Part shown: positions 46,925 to 55,368 of the stretch, one piece after another
Layout: each line of letters begins with the position of its first letter
Position numbering within the stretch: position 1 is the first letter of the stretch
Assembly (NCBI GenBank): GCA_027451865.1
Contig: DAIDHW010000001.1
Location: 434,353 to 498,352, forward strand
Length of the DNA stretch: 64,000 bases
Origin: Leptolyngbyaceae cyanobacterium clean351
Lineage (GTDB): Bacteria; Cyanobacteriota; Cyanobacteriia; DAIDHW01
Reading direction: 5' to 3'
Position numbers and translations under genes: made by a program
The notes under the pieces: model-generated
Databases searched by the model: none
The model's input: the letters and a program-made list of their open reading frames with translations, nothing else
Told to the model about the DNA's origin: nothing

Positions 46925-47806
46925 TTGCGCAAGTCCCTTGTACCCTACCTATTTCTCCTGCCTGCTCTAACAGTCCTGAGCCTAACTGTCTTCTGGCCAG
47001 GAATGCAGGCATTTTATCTAAGCTTCACCCACTACGGATATGTCCTGAATATTCCTCCCCGCTGGGTAGGTTTGGCCAACTTTCACCGTCTACTGCACGA
47101 CCAAAGGTTTTGGCATACCCTAGGCAACACCCTCCTATACCTGGTGGGGGTTGTCCCTCTGTTGGTGACCTTGCCCCTAGGTTTAGCAATTCTGGTTAAT
47201 CGCCCCCTCCTAGGTATCCAATGGTTTCGGGCGGCCTACTACACCCCAGTAGTAATTTCCATGGTTGTGGCGGGGATTGCCTGGCGGTGGTTGTACGCCG
47301 AGGACGGGCTTTTTAATGAGCTACTACAGCTATTACCAGGACTAAAAACCCTGGCGGTGCCCTGGTTGACTAGCCCTCACCTGGCCTTGTTTAGCGTCAT
47401 GGCAGTGACGGTCTGGAAGGGCTTGGGATATTACATGGTAATTTATCTAGCAGGCTTACAGGCTATCCCTAAGGACCTCTACGAGGCTGCTGCCCTAGAT
47501 GGAGCGGACGGTTTTGGCCGTCACTGGTGTATTACCCTACCCCTGATGCGGCCTTACCTATTACTAGTAGCGATCATCTCTGCGATCTCAGCTACGAAGG
47601 TGTTTGAGGAAGTCTACATCATGACTCAGGGCGGGCCCCTAGACAGTTCCAAGACCGTAGTCTACTACCTATACGAACAGGCCTTCGACAACCTGGAGAT
47701 TAGTTACGCCTGCACTATCGGCCTGGTGTTTTTCCTAGTGATCCTGGGTTTGTCGCTGCTGTACATCGCCCTGACCCAGACCAGACAAGATATTAAGATT
47801 CCCTAA
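46925..47806 (+). CDS. ABC transporter permease, MalF/UgpA type
   Basis: 293 residues from TTG 46925 with six helices. The EAA loop reads EAAALDGADGFGRHWCITLP, the coupling site for the ATPase. It belongs to the carbohydrate uptake CUT1 permeases. Its partner permease, ATPase and binding protein are not nearby, so it is either scattered (as is common in cyanobacteria) or an orphan. The substrate, perhaps a glucosylglycerol- or maltose-like compound, cannot be told. Confidence 0.88.
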   Translation: MRKSLVPYLFLLPALTVLSLTVFWPGMQAFYLSFTHYGYVLNIPPRWVGLANFHRLLHDQRFWHTLGNTLLYLVGVVPLLVTLPLGLAILVNRPLLGIQWFRAAYYTPVVISMVVAGIAWRWLYAEDGLFNELLQLLPGLKTLAVPWLTSPHLALFSVMAVTVWKGLGYYMVIYLAGLQAIPKDLYEAAALDGADGFGRHWCITLPLMRPYLLLVAIISAISATKVFEEVYIMTQGGPLDSSKTVVYYLYEQAFDNLEISYACTIGLVFFLVILGLSLLYIALTQTRQDIKIP

Positions 47807-48100
47807 GACTCTCGGTCAAAGGAAAAGGGAGGGGGCTGGCGAATGTTTACAAGGGACATAGCCTTAATAGGCCGATAATTGGGGTTAGGCAACTCACCCC
47901 CAGACCAAGATTAGGGCGCCAAACTTTGTTATTACCGGCCTAGGGGGATGGGTATGCTAGAGGCGAGTTCCCTGCAGAAGGTCTCCGGCACACCGATGTG
48001 TCCCCGAGTAAACCACTAGGTAAGTTGACCAGGAGCCTGAGTCCCTCGGTGGTCTGAGCAAAACCGTACACGTGTCATCGGCAGAATTCCCCTAACTCCT
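47807..48100 (+). other. 294-bp intergenic region with probable leader of the pentapeptide gene
   Basis: A TATGCT at about 47953-47958 may be a -10 box, which would give an untranslated leader of about 140 bases. ACAC-CGAT-GTGT near 47991 and a GACCA/TGGTC pair (near 48028 and 48050) could fold into hairpins. No ORF or known RNA family is recognised. Confidence 0.35.
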
Positions 48101-48814
48101 ATGTTCAGCAACAACTCTTTTAACCCAGTCAAGGACCCAGGCGAATTGCTGCAGCGCTATGCCATGGGTGAGCGGAACTTCTTTATCGCTATACTCAACG
48201 GGGCAGAACTGAGGGGAGCAGACCTAGGGGAAGCAGACCTGGAGCGCGCTAGTCTGGTCGGAGCTGATCTGCGGGTGGCTAGCCTCAACAAGAGTCGCCT
48301 CGGCTTTGCCAATCTTCAGGGCGCTAACCTCAGTGGTAGCGACCTGACCATGGCCCATTTGGTAAGAGCTAACTTGGAGAAAAGTATCCTCGAGGGGGCA
48401 GTCCTAGTGGGAGCCAACCTGATGAAGGTGAATCTTAACGATGCTAACCTCAGTGGTGCTGATATGAAGGGGGCTGATCTACGGGAGGCAGTGCTTAAGG
48501 GGGCTAACTTAAGCTCGGTGGATTTGGGGTATGCCCACGGTTTTAAAGCCGACTTTGAGGGGGCTAACCTCCAGCAAGCCACTGCCTACCGAGCCGATTT
48601 CAGTTTCACCAGTTTTTGTCATGCCAACCTGCGGGGAGCGGTGCTGACTGGGGTTAACTTCAGTGGTGCTCAATTGAAAGGGACTAATTTTGAGTCGGCT
48701 AACCTAGCTCAAGTCAATTTCACTGGTTGCAAACTGATAGGGGCAGTCTACGACCGGCAAACCACCTTTCCTCCGGGCTTTGACCCCCAGGAACGGGGCA
48801 TGCGCAGCTTCTAG
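48101..48814 (+). CDS. Pentapeptide-repeat protein, 237 residues
   Basis: After a 25-residue helical start (DPGELLQRYAMGERNFF), residues about 32-220 are tandem A(D/N)LXX units (for example LRGADLGEADLERASL). They would form a right-handed quadrilateral beta-helix of about nine coils. Such proteins are numerous in cyanobacteria; few roles are known. It ends 5 bases before a convergent second pentapeptide-repeat gene. Confidence 0.92.
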   Translation: MFSNNSFNPVKDPGELLQRYAMGERNFFIAILNGAELRGADLGEADLERASLVGADLRVASLNKSRLGFANLQGANLSGSDLTMAHLVRANLEKSILEGAVLVGANLMKVNLNDANLSGADMKGADLREAVLKGANLSSVDLGYAHGFKADFEGANLQQATAYRADFSFTSFCHANLRGAVLTGVNFSGAQLKGTNFESANLAQVNFTGCKLIGAVYDRQTTFPPGFDPQERGMRSF

Positions 48815-48819
48815 ACCCC

Positions 48820-49332
48820 TCAATCCCAGACTACCCCTTCGAGATCGGCACCAGTAAAGTCCGCCTGGGCCAGGCGGGCTCCCCGGAGTAGAGTCCGGCG
48901 GAGGACCGCCCTTTGAAACTGGGCTTTTTCTAAGTTGCTCCAACGCAAGTCCGCCCCCGACCAATCGGCTTGTTGACCCCGCAGCCCAAAGCCATTCACA
49001 CCAGTTAGGTGAGCGCCGATCAACCGCGCCCCCACCAAACCCGTCCAGACCAAACAAGCCCCCGTCAGGTCAGCGTCCTCAAGGTCCGCCTGCTGCAGGT
49101 TAGCTTGCCCGAGTTGGGCGGCACGCAGGTCAGCTCCTGCAAGCTGAGCCCGCCACAGCTGGGCAGTACTCAAATCTGCTCCCCGGAGAATTGTCCCCCG
49201 CAGATCGGCGGCAATCAGGTGGGCACCGCTCAGGTCAGCCTCGGTGAGATCAAGACCCCGCAGGTCTGCTCTCACTAAGTACAGTCCCTGGAGGTGAGCT
49301 CCCGGCGCTAGGTGTGGCCAGGTCCTACTCAT
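48820..49332 (-). CDS. Pentapeptide-repeat protein, 170 residues
   Basis: Almost the whole length is A(D/N)LXX repeats (LYLVRADLRGLDLTEADL and so on), about seven coils, with no added domain. It overlaps the CCB2/CCB4 gene by 8 bases on the same strand, suggesting cotranscription. The opposite-facing neighbour of the same class may be an old duplicate, but the two proteins differ in length and flanks. Confidence 0.9.
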   Translation of the reverse strand: MSRTWPHLAPGAHLQGLYLVRADLRGLDLTEADLSGAHLIAADLRGTILRGADLSTAQLWRAQLAGADLRAAQLGQANLQQADLEDADLTGACLVWTGLVGARLIGAHLTGVNGFGLRGQQADWSGADLRWSNLEKAQFQRAVLRRTLLRGARLAQADFTGADLEGVVWD

Positions 49333-49957
49333 TGTGGGGGAGCAGGGTGAGGAAACTGTCCAGCAACTTATCCGCTAGGGCTGCTACCCAGGCTTCCTCC
49401 TGGCGAGTGTAGCTGCGGGGGGTGTGGGCACCAAGAACTAGGGCCCCCCGGGCCCCAAGGGGCTGACAGATTACCCCTTGGGTATTGGGAGGGAGGTAGG
49501 AGAATTCACTGCGGCCAGGATAAAGAGCCAAATCCACTAGGTAAACTGGCTGCTGACGCTCCAGAACCCGCTGCAGAATAGGTCCGGGGATGACTGCGGC
49601 TTGAGGACCGAGGACCCCACGGCGCAGATAGACTTGCTGGTCGTACCACACCACAATGGAGCCGGTGGCAGTAGTGGTTAAGAGCAGGCTGGAGACCCAG
49701 GCCAACTCCTTGCCAAGGCCTTCCGGTAAACCAGACGCAAGTTCAAAGCCTGCCGGGCCCTCCAAGCCCACAGGTTGGGCTGGCCGGGGCTGAATTTGCT
49801 GCCACAGGAGGCCTACTAGCACCAAAAGGGCACTGAGCATCACTCCAACCACGTCCCCTCGGGCCTGGGCTGGGGTTAGTTCAGGGGTAGTTAACCGATT
49901 TAGGCCTAGGAGCAGGCCTCCGATTATCCCTAGGGTGAGGACAAGACGATGGGACAC
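49325..49957 (-). CDS. Cytochrome b6 heme cn assembly factor, CCB2/CCB4 type
   Basis: 210 residues. Two N-terminal membrane helices (about residues 6-20 and 36-52) precede a soluble GAF-like domain with LAWVSSLLLTTTATGSIVVWY and a C-terminal GALVLGAHTPRSYTRQEEAW. This is the pattern of plastid CCB2/CCB4 proteins (formerly DUF2930), which help attach heme cn to cytochrome b6. A CCB1-type gene lies about 2.3 kb upstream, supporting the assignment. Precise partner roles in cyanobacteria are inferred from plastids. Confidence 0.8.
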   Translation of the reverse strand: MSHRLVLTLGIIGGLLLGLNRLTTPELTPAQARGDVVGVMLSALLVLVGLLWQQIQPRPAQPVGLEGPAGFELASGLPEGLGKELAWVSSLLLTTTATGSIVVWYDQQVYLRRGVLGPQAAVIPGPILQRVLERQQPVYLVDLALYPGRSEFSYLPPNTQGVICQPLGARGALVLGAHTPRSYTRQEEAWVAALADKLLDSFLTLLPHNE

Positions 49958-50143
49958 CTAGGATCCGGTCTGAAACACCTGTTGTAGACAGTAGGCACCA
50001 AAAAGCAGGAAGGGCCAGCCGGGCACTAGGGGTACCGGCACTAGCACAGCTCCCACTACCAGACTAATTACCCCTACGGTAACCAAAACCACGTTTTTCA
50101 TCTGCGTGAAGGTTTGGCTCAGCTCATCGACCCAAGCACTCAT
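49958..50143 (-). CDS. Small membrane protein, 61 residues
   Basis: From ATG 50143 with a GGTGGAG ribosome site 8 bases upstream; the upstream ATG at 50194 lacks such a site. One hydrophobic hairpin: VVLVTVGVISLVVGAVLV, then VPLVPGWPFLLFGAYCLQQ with a Pro-Gly-Trp turn typical of small PGPGW-like membrane proteins. It stops directly before the CCB2/CCB4 start. No function is known to me; coupling to its neighbour suggests a role in the same membrane process. Confidence 0.65.
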   Translation of the reverse strand: MSAWVDELSQTFTQMKNVVLVTVGVISLVVGAVLVPVPLVPGWPFLLFGAYCLQQVFQTGS

Positions 50144-50321
50144 TAATGATTCTCCACCCTTTGAATTTTGCCTACCGGTGAGTGATCCTAGCACGATTTG
50201 TCCAGGTGGGGATTAGCGACCCCCGATCCAGGCAAGGTCTAACATCAATGCCCCCAACCCTGGTGTCAGGTTGACCCGGTGCGCGGCAAGCCCCGTCCTT
50301 CGATGTCAATAACCCCGACCC

Positions 50322-51143
50322 CTAGTTATGACCAACAACTCCCTGCAGGGGTGAGCTCGCCTGGGCCGCCTCCCGTTTGGGAATCCGGCCCGCCCAGTAG
50401 GCTAACCGGCCTGCCCGGGTAGCTAGGGCCATGGCCTCGGCCATCAAGGCTGGGTGGCTTGCCTGGGCAATGGCAGTATTCACCAACACCGCTGCTGCCC
50501 CCATTTCCATCGCCTGGGCGGCTTCACTCGGGGTACCTATACCCGCATCAACCACCACGGGCACCCGGCTGTTTTCGATGATAATTTGGATGTTGGCGGC
50601 ATTGAGCAGCCCCTGGCCTGAGCCGATGGGGGACCCCAAGGGCATGACCGTGGCACAACCACACTCCTCTAGGCGTTTGGCCAGCAGGGGATCGGCGTTG
50701 ATGTAGGGCAGAACCGTAAACCCTTCCCGGACTAGGACTTCTGCTGCCTCCAGGGTGCCAAGGGGGTCTGGCAGCAGATACTTAGGGTCAGGAATCACCT
50801 CTAGCTTGACAAAGCGGTTCTCCTGTTGCCCCACCAGGCAAGCTAGCTCCCGGCCCAGGCGGGCCACCCGCACCGCCTCCTCTGCGGTTTGGCAGCCGGC
50901 AGTGTTGGGTAGCATCCAGAGCTTCCCCCAGTCCAAGGCTTCTACTAAACCCTCGTGACCAGGTGCTCCCAACTGCACCCGCCGCACGGCCACGGTCACC
51001 ATGGCGCAGCCACTCGCCTGGATACTTTCCCGCATCTGGGTATGATCGCGGTACTTGCCTGAGCCGGTAATTAGGCGGGATGAGAACTGGCGGCCAGCAA
51101 TTTCTAGGGGTTGGTCAGCGGAAAGGAGTGTAGAACTAACCAT
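50322..51143 (-). CDS. thiG: Thiazole synthase
   Basis: 273 residues. ThiG makes the thiazole phosphate of thiamine from 1-deoxyxylulose 5-phosphate, dehydroglycine and ThiS thiocarboxylate. The TIM barrel shows [12 protein letters not shown], the catalytic Lys in [28 protein letters not shown] and [18 protein letters not shown]. It is not fused to ThiO and ThiS is not adjacent. The EAL gene is 6 bases upstream on the same strand. Confidence 0.96.
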   Translation of the reverse strand: MVSSTLLSADQPLEIAGRQFSSRLITGSGKYRDHTQMRESIQASGCAMVTVAVRRVQLGAPGHEGLVEALDWGKLWMLPNTAGCQTAEEAVRVARLGRELACLVGQQENRFVKLEVIPDPKYLLPDPLGTLEAAEVLVREGFTVLPYINADPLLAKRLEECGCATVMPLGSPIGSGQGLLNAANIQIIIENSRVPVVVDAGIGTPSEAAQAMEMGAAAVLVNTAIAQASHPALMAEAMALATRAGRLAYWAGRIPKREAAQASSPLQGVVGHN

Positions 51144-51149
51144 AGCGGC

Positions 51150-52250
51150 TTAACTAAGGGGGTGGATATTGGGCAGACCACAGACTAGATAGGGGCCGGG
51201 CCGGGCAACGAAGTACCCCTGGATGTAGGTGACACCGTGGTCCCGGGCCCAGACCCATTCCTCGGGGGATTCGATCCCTTCGGCTACGGTTTCGATGGCC
51301 AGGCTTTGGGCAATTTCCAGAATTTTCTCGGTGATCAGGGCCTTGTAGCTGTCCTGATGGACATTGCGGATCAGCTCCATATCCAACTTGATCAAGTCGG
51401 GGTGCAGTTGGTGGAGGAGGTTCAGGCCCGAGTAGCCCGCGCCAAAGTCATCCATCGCCACCTGGAAGCCAGCATTTCGATAGTATTTAAGTATTTTATG
51501 TAGGTGCTCCAGGTCCTTAGGCTGGTCTGACTCCACCACCTCAAAGACTACCCGGTCGTGGTCAATACCTGCTTCGTCGATCTCTCGGACTGTCTCCCGA
51601 AGACAGGCGGTGGGTTCGTAGAGGGCCGTGGGGGAAAAATTGATGAAAACATGGGCCCCTAGCTGGGGCAAGTTCACCCGTTGGGCACTGTGAATCGCAC
51701 TCTGACGAGCGATCCGGTCTAGCACCGGCAGCAGCCCGGCTTCAGTCGCCACATCTACCATCGGTCCGGGGGAAACTACCCGCCCAGAGTCGTCTATCCC
51801 CCGCAACAAGGCCTCGTAGCCGTAGACCTCCTGGAGGTTATCTGCCTTGACGATGGGCTGAAAGTAGCTCACTACCTTGCCCTGCGTCAGCATTTCTAGG
51901 AGCCAATCGGATTGCTTGAGGCTCACTAGTTGAGCAAGGGAAACCGCCTGGCCAAATTCCCAAGGCTGGATCGGGGCTTGGCTCAGTAGAAACAGCGCCC
52001 TAGTGGTTTCTAGTTCCTGGCTGTTGAGGTCTTGTTTGGCGGTCTGCAGCAGCAGTTCCAGGGCCATGGGCGGACAAAAGACCTTGAGGCTCGCCCCCCC
52101 CGGCATGATTTCACTCGCTAGACCCTGGGCCCGGCAGGAGCTAAAGATCTTCTGAAAGATGTGTCGGGCGGAAAACCACAGGTAGAGAGTTCCGGTAGGG
52201 GGGAGAGGTGCAGGAACCTGGTCACAACGCAGGCAAGGGGAGTTAGTCAC
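51150..52250 (-). CDS. EAL-domain cyclic-di-GMP phosphodiesterase
   Basis: 366 residues. The N-terminal ~120 residues are unassigned and contain two early Cys (CLRC) in a spacing that might bind metal. The EAL domain (about 125-355) keeps the catalytic signature YGYEALLRG, EVVESD, DDFGAGYSGLNLL and VAEGIES, so it is predicted to be active in c-di-GMP hydrolysis. No GGDEF domain is present. It overlaps the CCB1 gene by 8 bases, probably one transcript with it and thiG. The input signal is unknown. Confidence 0.9.
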   Translation of the reverse strand: MTNSPCLRCDQVPAPLPPTGTLYLWFSARHIFQKIFSSCRAQGLASEIMPGGASLKVFCPPMALELLLQTAKQDLNSQELETTRALFLLSQAPIQPWEFGQAVSLAQLVSLKQSDWLLEMLTQGKVVSYFQPIVKADNLQEVYGYEALLRGIDDSGRVVSPGPMVDVATEAGLLPVLDRIARQSAIHSAQRVNLPQLGAHVFINFSPTALYEPTACLRETVREIDEAGIDHDRVVFEVVESDQPKDLEHLHKILKYYRNAGFQVAMDDFGAGYSGLNLLHQLHPDLIKLDMELIRNVHQDSYKALITEKILEIAQSLAIETVAEGIESPEEWVWARDHGVTYIQGYFVARPGPYLVCGLPNIHPLS

Positions 52251-52758
52251 TAGTTGCCCCCCCCAGGGTAGCGCCCAGAACGGCTAACTCGTCCCGGTGG
52301 CCAGTAACCACTAGCCGGCATTGGTCCTGATGGGGAGCCTCAAACCTCACCAGGACCTCCTCGTAGCGTCCCGCCCGCTGCCAGTAAAACCAGCCGGCTA
52401 GGGGAGCCCCTAGGACCAGTAGGGGAGTGAAGGGACCGAGGGGGGGCCAGAGGGTAGTCAGCATCAAAGCCAGACACAGGCAGCCACAGCCGGCTAGGAG
52501 CGACAAAAACACTGCCATAAATCGACTAGGAGCCACAAAACCCCGCAGGGTGACCCGGTTTTCCTGGGGGTCTACCCCTACGACTTGGTAAGCTCGGCTA
52601 AGGAAGTGGGCCTCAACAGCGGCAGCACAGTCCAGTTCAGACTGGTTGACCTGCCAAGCTTGGGTTTCAAGGCGCTCCTTAACCGAGGCCCGGACAAAAA
52701 ACAGCAGCCCCACGGTCATCAGCAGGGTCAGGAGTAGGGTTGAAGAGATAATTGGCAT
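52243..52758 (-). CDS. Cytochrome b6 heme cn assembly factor, CCB1 type
   Basis: 171 residues. One helix at residues about 5-23 and a pair at about 80-120, with a short soluble middle (VVGVDPQENRVTLRGFVAPSR) and a C-terminal strand region. This arrangement is that of plastid CCB1 (formerly DUF3529), part of complex C that covalently attaches the cn heme to cytochrome b6 of the b6f complex. A CCB2/CCB4-like gene lies further along the same strand. Confidence 0.78.
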   Translation of the reverse strand: MPIISSTLLLTLLMTVGLLFFVRASVKERLETQAWQVNQSELDCAAAVEAHFLSRAYQVVGVDPQENRVTLRGFVAPSRFMAVFLSLLAGCGCLCLALMLTTLWPPLGPFTPLLVLGAPLAGWFYWQRAGRYEEVLVRFEAPHQDQCRLVVTGHRDELAVLGATLGGATSD

Positions 52759-52829
52759 GGGCGATCGACGGGATCGGTAACAAGGGGGGCTAATTTCAAT
52801 TGTGCCACTCTTGTCAGTGGGGGGACCTC

Positions 52830-53219
52830 TTAGCCGGCCAAGTCACCGGGTAGACGACGGGCATGGCCCCAGAAGGCCTCTAGATTGTAGAACTGGCGCT
52901 GTTCAGGCATGAATACATGGACGATCACATCCCCGTAGTCCAGTAAAACCCAAGTACTATCACGCTCCCCCTCTAGGTGCCGCGGTAGACGCTGGCACTT
53001 CTCGGCTACCTGGTCCCGGATGGCCAGGGCGATTGCCCGCACTTGTACCCGGGAAAACCCCGTCACTAGGACAAAGTAGTCAGCGAGAAAAGAAACTTCC
53101 GTCACCTGGAGCACCACGATGTCATCCCCTTTCCGGTCAGCTGCCGCTTCGACAATTGCCGCTAGGTAGGGGTGGTGATAGGGGTCAGTGATGATGAGGT
53201 TGGGAGTGGTTTCACCCAT
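52830..53219 (-). CDS. rsfS: Ribosome silencing factor RsfS
   Basis: 129 residues, the full Iojap domain: [20 protein letters not shown] near residue 38, then [27 protein letters not shown]. RsfS binds ribosomal protein L14 and blocks subunit joining under starvation. The gene overlaps yqeK by 8 bases, a linkage conserved in many bacteria. Confidence 0.96.
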   Translation of the reverse strand: MGETTPNLIITDPYHHPYLAAIVEAAADRKGDDIVVLQVTEVSFLADYFVLVTGFSRVQVRAIALAIRDQVAEKCQRLPRHLEGERDSTWVLLDYGDVIVHVFMPEQRQFYNLEAFWGHARRLPGDLAG

Positions 53220-53814
53220 GGGATTTTGCCATCTGCATTGACCAGTTACGGGTTTGAATTGTTCGGGGGTGAATCAAGCGGTAGGTACCAAACAGGTGGT
53301 GTAGGGAAGCCTCGCTAGTCAGCCACACCCCATGGTAAAGGTTCTCGCGGCTGACTTGGCGTAACTTCTTGAGGGTAGGGTCATCTCCCCGCCCCGGTTC
53401 TAGGCTGTCTGCTAGGTAAAGAACACAACTTAAAGGGCCCATCCCAGGGGACCCTAGGGTGTGGTTGGCTATGGCTGCTAAGACCTCTGGGTTTTCAATC
53501 CCAAATTCCTTCGCTGCCACTAGGGCTCCTACCTCGGCGTGCAGTAGCTGGGGAGAGGCTTGGTAGATGGGATCGATGGTGATACCCGCCCCTTGGGCCA
53601 TGGTCAGTAACCGGTCTGGGGGAAAGTATTTTGCTAGGTCATGTAGCAGCCCCGCCAAGGCGGCCTGATGGGGGTCAAGGTGGTGGACCTCGGCTAACTG
53701 GGCGGCCATGGTCTCTACCCGCTGGACGTGGGCGAGGCGTGAGGGAGTCACCTGGGGAGCAAGCCAGTCTAGGACTTTGGTCCGGAAGCTGTCGGAGAGC
53801 AGGGGGGTCGGCAT
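53212..53814 (-). CDS. yqeK: YqeK-type HD-domain hydrolase (diadenosine tetraphosphatase)
   Basis: About 200 residues from ATG 53814; a GTG at 53850 is an alternative. HD residues are seen in [12 protein letters not shown] and the later [21 protein letters not shown]. Bacterial YqeK hydrolyses Ap4A to ADP. It is a usual neighbour of rsfS. It is the last core gene before the accessory island. Confidence 0.9.
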   Translation of the reverse strand: MPTPLLSDSFRTKVLDWLAPQVTPSRLAHVQRVETMAAQLAEVHHLDPHQAALAGLLHDLAKYFPPDRLLTMAQGAGITIDPIYQASPQLLHAEVGALVAAKEFGIENPEVLAAIANHTLGSPGMGPLSCVLYLADSLEPGRGDDPTLKKLRQVSRENLYHGVWLTSEASLHHLFGTYRLIHPRTIQTRNWSMQMAKSHG

Positions 53815-54041
53815 GGAGAGGAATGGACAGGGGGCGCCCCTAGGAGGCACTTGACTCCAGTGTAAACCAAGGCCAGACTGAATCAGCTAGACAATGGCTG
53901 ACCTCCCGCGCCGGTTTCCGGGATGGTGTTCCTGCGCTTCTTCTGCTTCGGTCCTCTTTAGGTCCCCATAGTTCTATAATCGCAATGTTATCTCCTGGCT
54001 GCTTTACCAATGATGAAGGCTGGGAGGGAAAATTAGAATGT

Positions 54042-54085
54042 ATTGACGTTCTCCCCAACCTGAAGGCTAAAGATTTCCACAGCGC
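54042..54085. mobile_element. Possible relic of an IS200/IS605-family end
   Basis: ATTGACGTTCTCCCC-AACCTGAAGG-CTAAAGATTTCC resembles the terminal hairpins of IS605/IS1341 elements, but the inverted repeat is broken. Similarity by eye only. Confidence 0.3.
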
Positions 54086-54272
54086 TCACCGCTGCGATCA
54101 GTCGCTAAAGAATATATTTCGTCGTATTAACTAATGACAAGACTCCAATATTTATTGTTAGCAACAGTACATCCGCGACGGGGACAGCAACCCGCCCCAA
54201 AGCTAGTGGATTCGTTGAACCCCTCGAAACGGCCTCTGGTAAGAGTTCTGGCCTCTCGACCGCCGAAATTTC

Positions 54273-54294
54273 CCCCAGCGCTGGGGTCGTTTTT
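54273..54294 (+). terminator. Palindrome plus T-run upstream of repeat 1
   Basis: CCCCAGCGCTGGGG (54273-54286) is a perfect dyad followed by TCG and five T. GGGTCG (54284-54289) can instead pair with CGACCC (54296-54301), so two exclusive folds are possible. It would stop incoming transcription before the array. Confidence 0.5.
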
Positions 54295-54353
54295 CCGACC
54301 CGTCGCAAATGGGGCTTGTAATCCGCTCTGGGTGGTGCTTTAATCAGGGGTGG

Positions 54354-55368
54354 GTCCCCACTCGCTGGGGACATCAATTGAATGGAAACGAGCGGCAGTG
54401 CGTCAATAACGAGTAGGGGTAGCTTCGAGAGTCCCCACTCGCTGGGGACATCAATTGAATGGAAACTCCCTTTCTCCCAGGGGAGAGCGAGGTGTGCCCA
54501 GTACAGGTCCCCACTCGCTGGGGACATCAATTGAATGGAAACACAAGGGAGATTTCTCTCCTGAGTAAGGCCTTTCGCCACAGTCCCCACTCGCTGGGGA
54601 CATCAATTGAATGGAAACTGCGATATGCAGAGCAGAGCGGCAGTGAGTCAGCAAGGAGTCCCCACTCGCTGGGGACATCAATTGAATGGAAACTCAATTG
54701 TAGGAATAATCGCCATTTTGAAATCCCTTGCCGCCTGTCCCCACTCGCTGGGGACATCAATTGAATGGAAACCCGCACAGGCAAGCGGGATGTAAATTTT
54801 TTGCCCTGGTCCGTCCCCACTCGCTGGGGACATCAATTGAATGGAAACGAATTTACAGTAACCGCCAACCACCCCCTTCCTCTTGAGTCCCCACTCGCTG
54901 GGGACATCAATTGAATGGAAACTTGGGTATTTGGGAAAGTGGGGGGTGTTTGCCCACTCTTGTCCCCACTCGCTGGGGACATCAATTGAATGGAAACTGC
55001 TGGGAATTTGATAGCGACCAATAAAGAAGAATAAAGTCCCCACTCGCTGGGGACATCAATTGAATGGAAACCCGGCTCAATTGAGATAAACATCGTTTGT
55101 TCTTTTTTAAATAAGTCCCCACTCGCTGGGGACATCAATTGAATGGAAACGCGCGTTCCCGACGGACCCGGATGGGAATCCCCTCTAGAGTCCCCACTCG
55201 CTGGGGACATCAATTGAATGGAAACACGGTTAGAGAGGGAGCGCTCCAGTCGACCGCTATTATATGTCCCCACTCGCTGGGGACATCAATTGAATGGAAA
55301 CTAGATGACCGGGAAGCTCCCGGTGAGGCCGTGAATTGAGGGTCCCCACTCGCTGGGGACATCAATTG
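54354..55368 (+). CRISPR. CRISPR array, 14 repeats (last truncated), 13 spacers, no adjacent cas genes
   Basis: The 36-base repeat starts GTCCCCACTCGCTGGGGACA and ends TCAATTGAATGGAAAC; GTCCCC and GGGGAC form a hairpin. Repeats start at 54354, 54431, 54507, 54583, 54658, 54737, 54813, 54887, 54962, 55036, 55115, 55190, 55266 and 55342. Repeats 1-13 appear identical. The 14th stops after 27 bases (55368) and runs into unrelated sequence. Spacers are 38-43 bases. The ATGGAAAC ending acts as the usual 8-base 5' handle in type I and III systems, so transcription is plus-strand with the leader on the left. No cas gene is within the window; interference must be supplied from elsewhere or the array is inactive. 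Subtype is not assigned. Confidence 0.97.

Larger units (their letters stand above)
53815..54353. other. Gene-free segment before the CRISPR array, including the likely leader
   Basis: Nearly 540 bases without a convincing ORF. It becomes A+T richer at 53990-54170 and holds ATTGACGTTCTCCCC-like sequence at about 54042-54085 that resembles a decayed IS605-type terminus. A terminator-like hairpin with T-run (54273-54294) lies 60 bases before the first repeat. The leader of the array should occupy the last part, because the decayed repeats are at the opposite end. Confidence 0.55.

Noticed and set aside
47807-48100. Possible 6S-like RNA
   Set aside because: Some hairpins are present but no open-bubble structure or known flanking gene; I could not support it.
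54105-55339. Several open frames of repeated SIQLMSPASGD or FHSIDVPSEWG units
   Set aside because: These are translations of the CRISPR repeat on the minus strand, not proteins.
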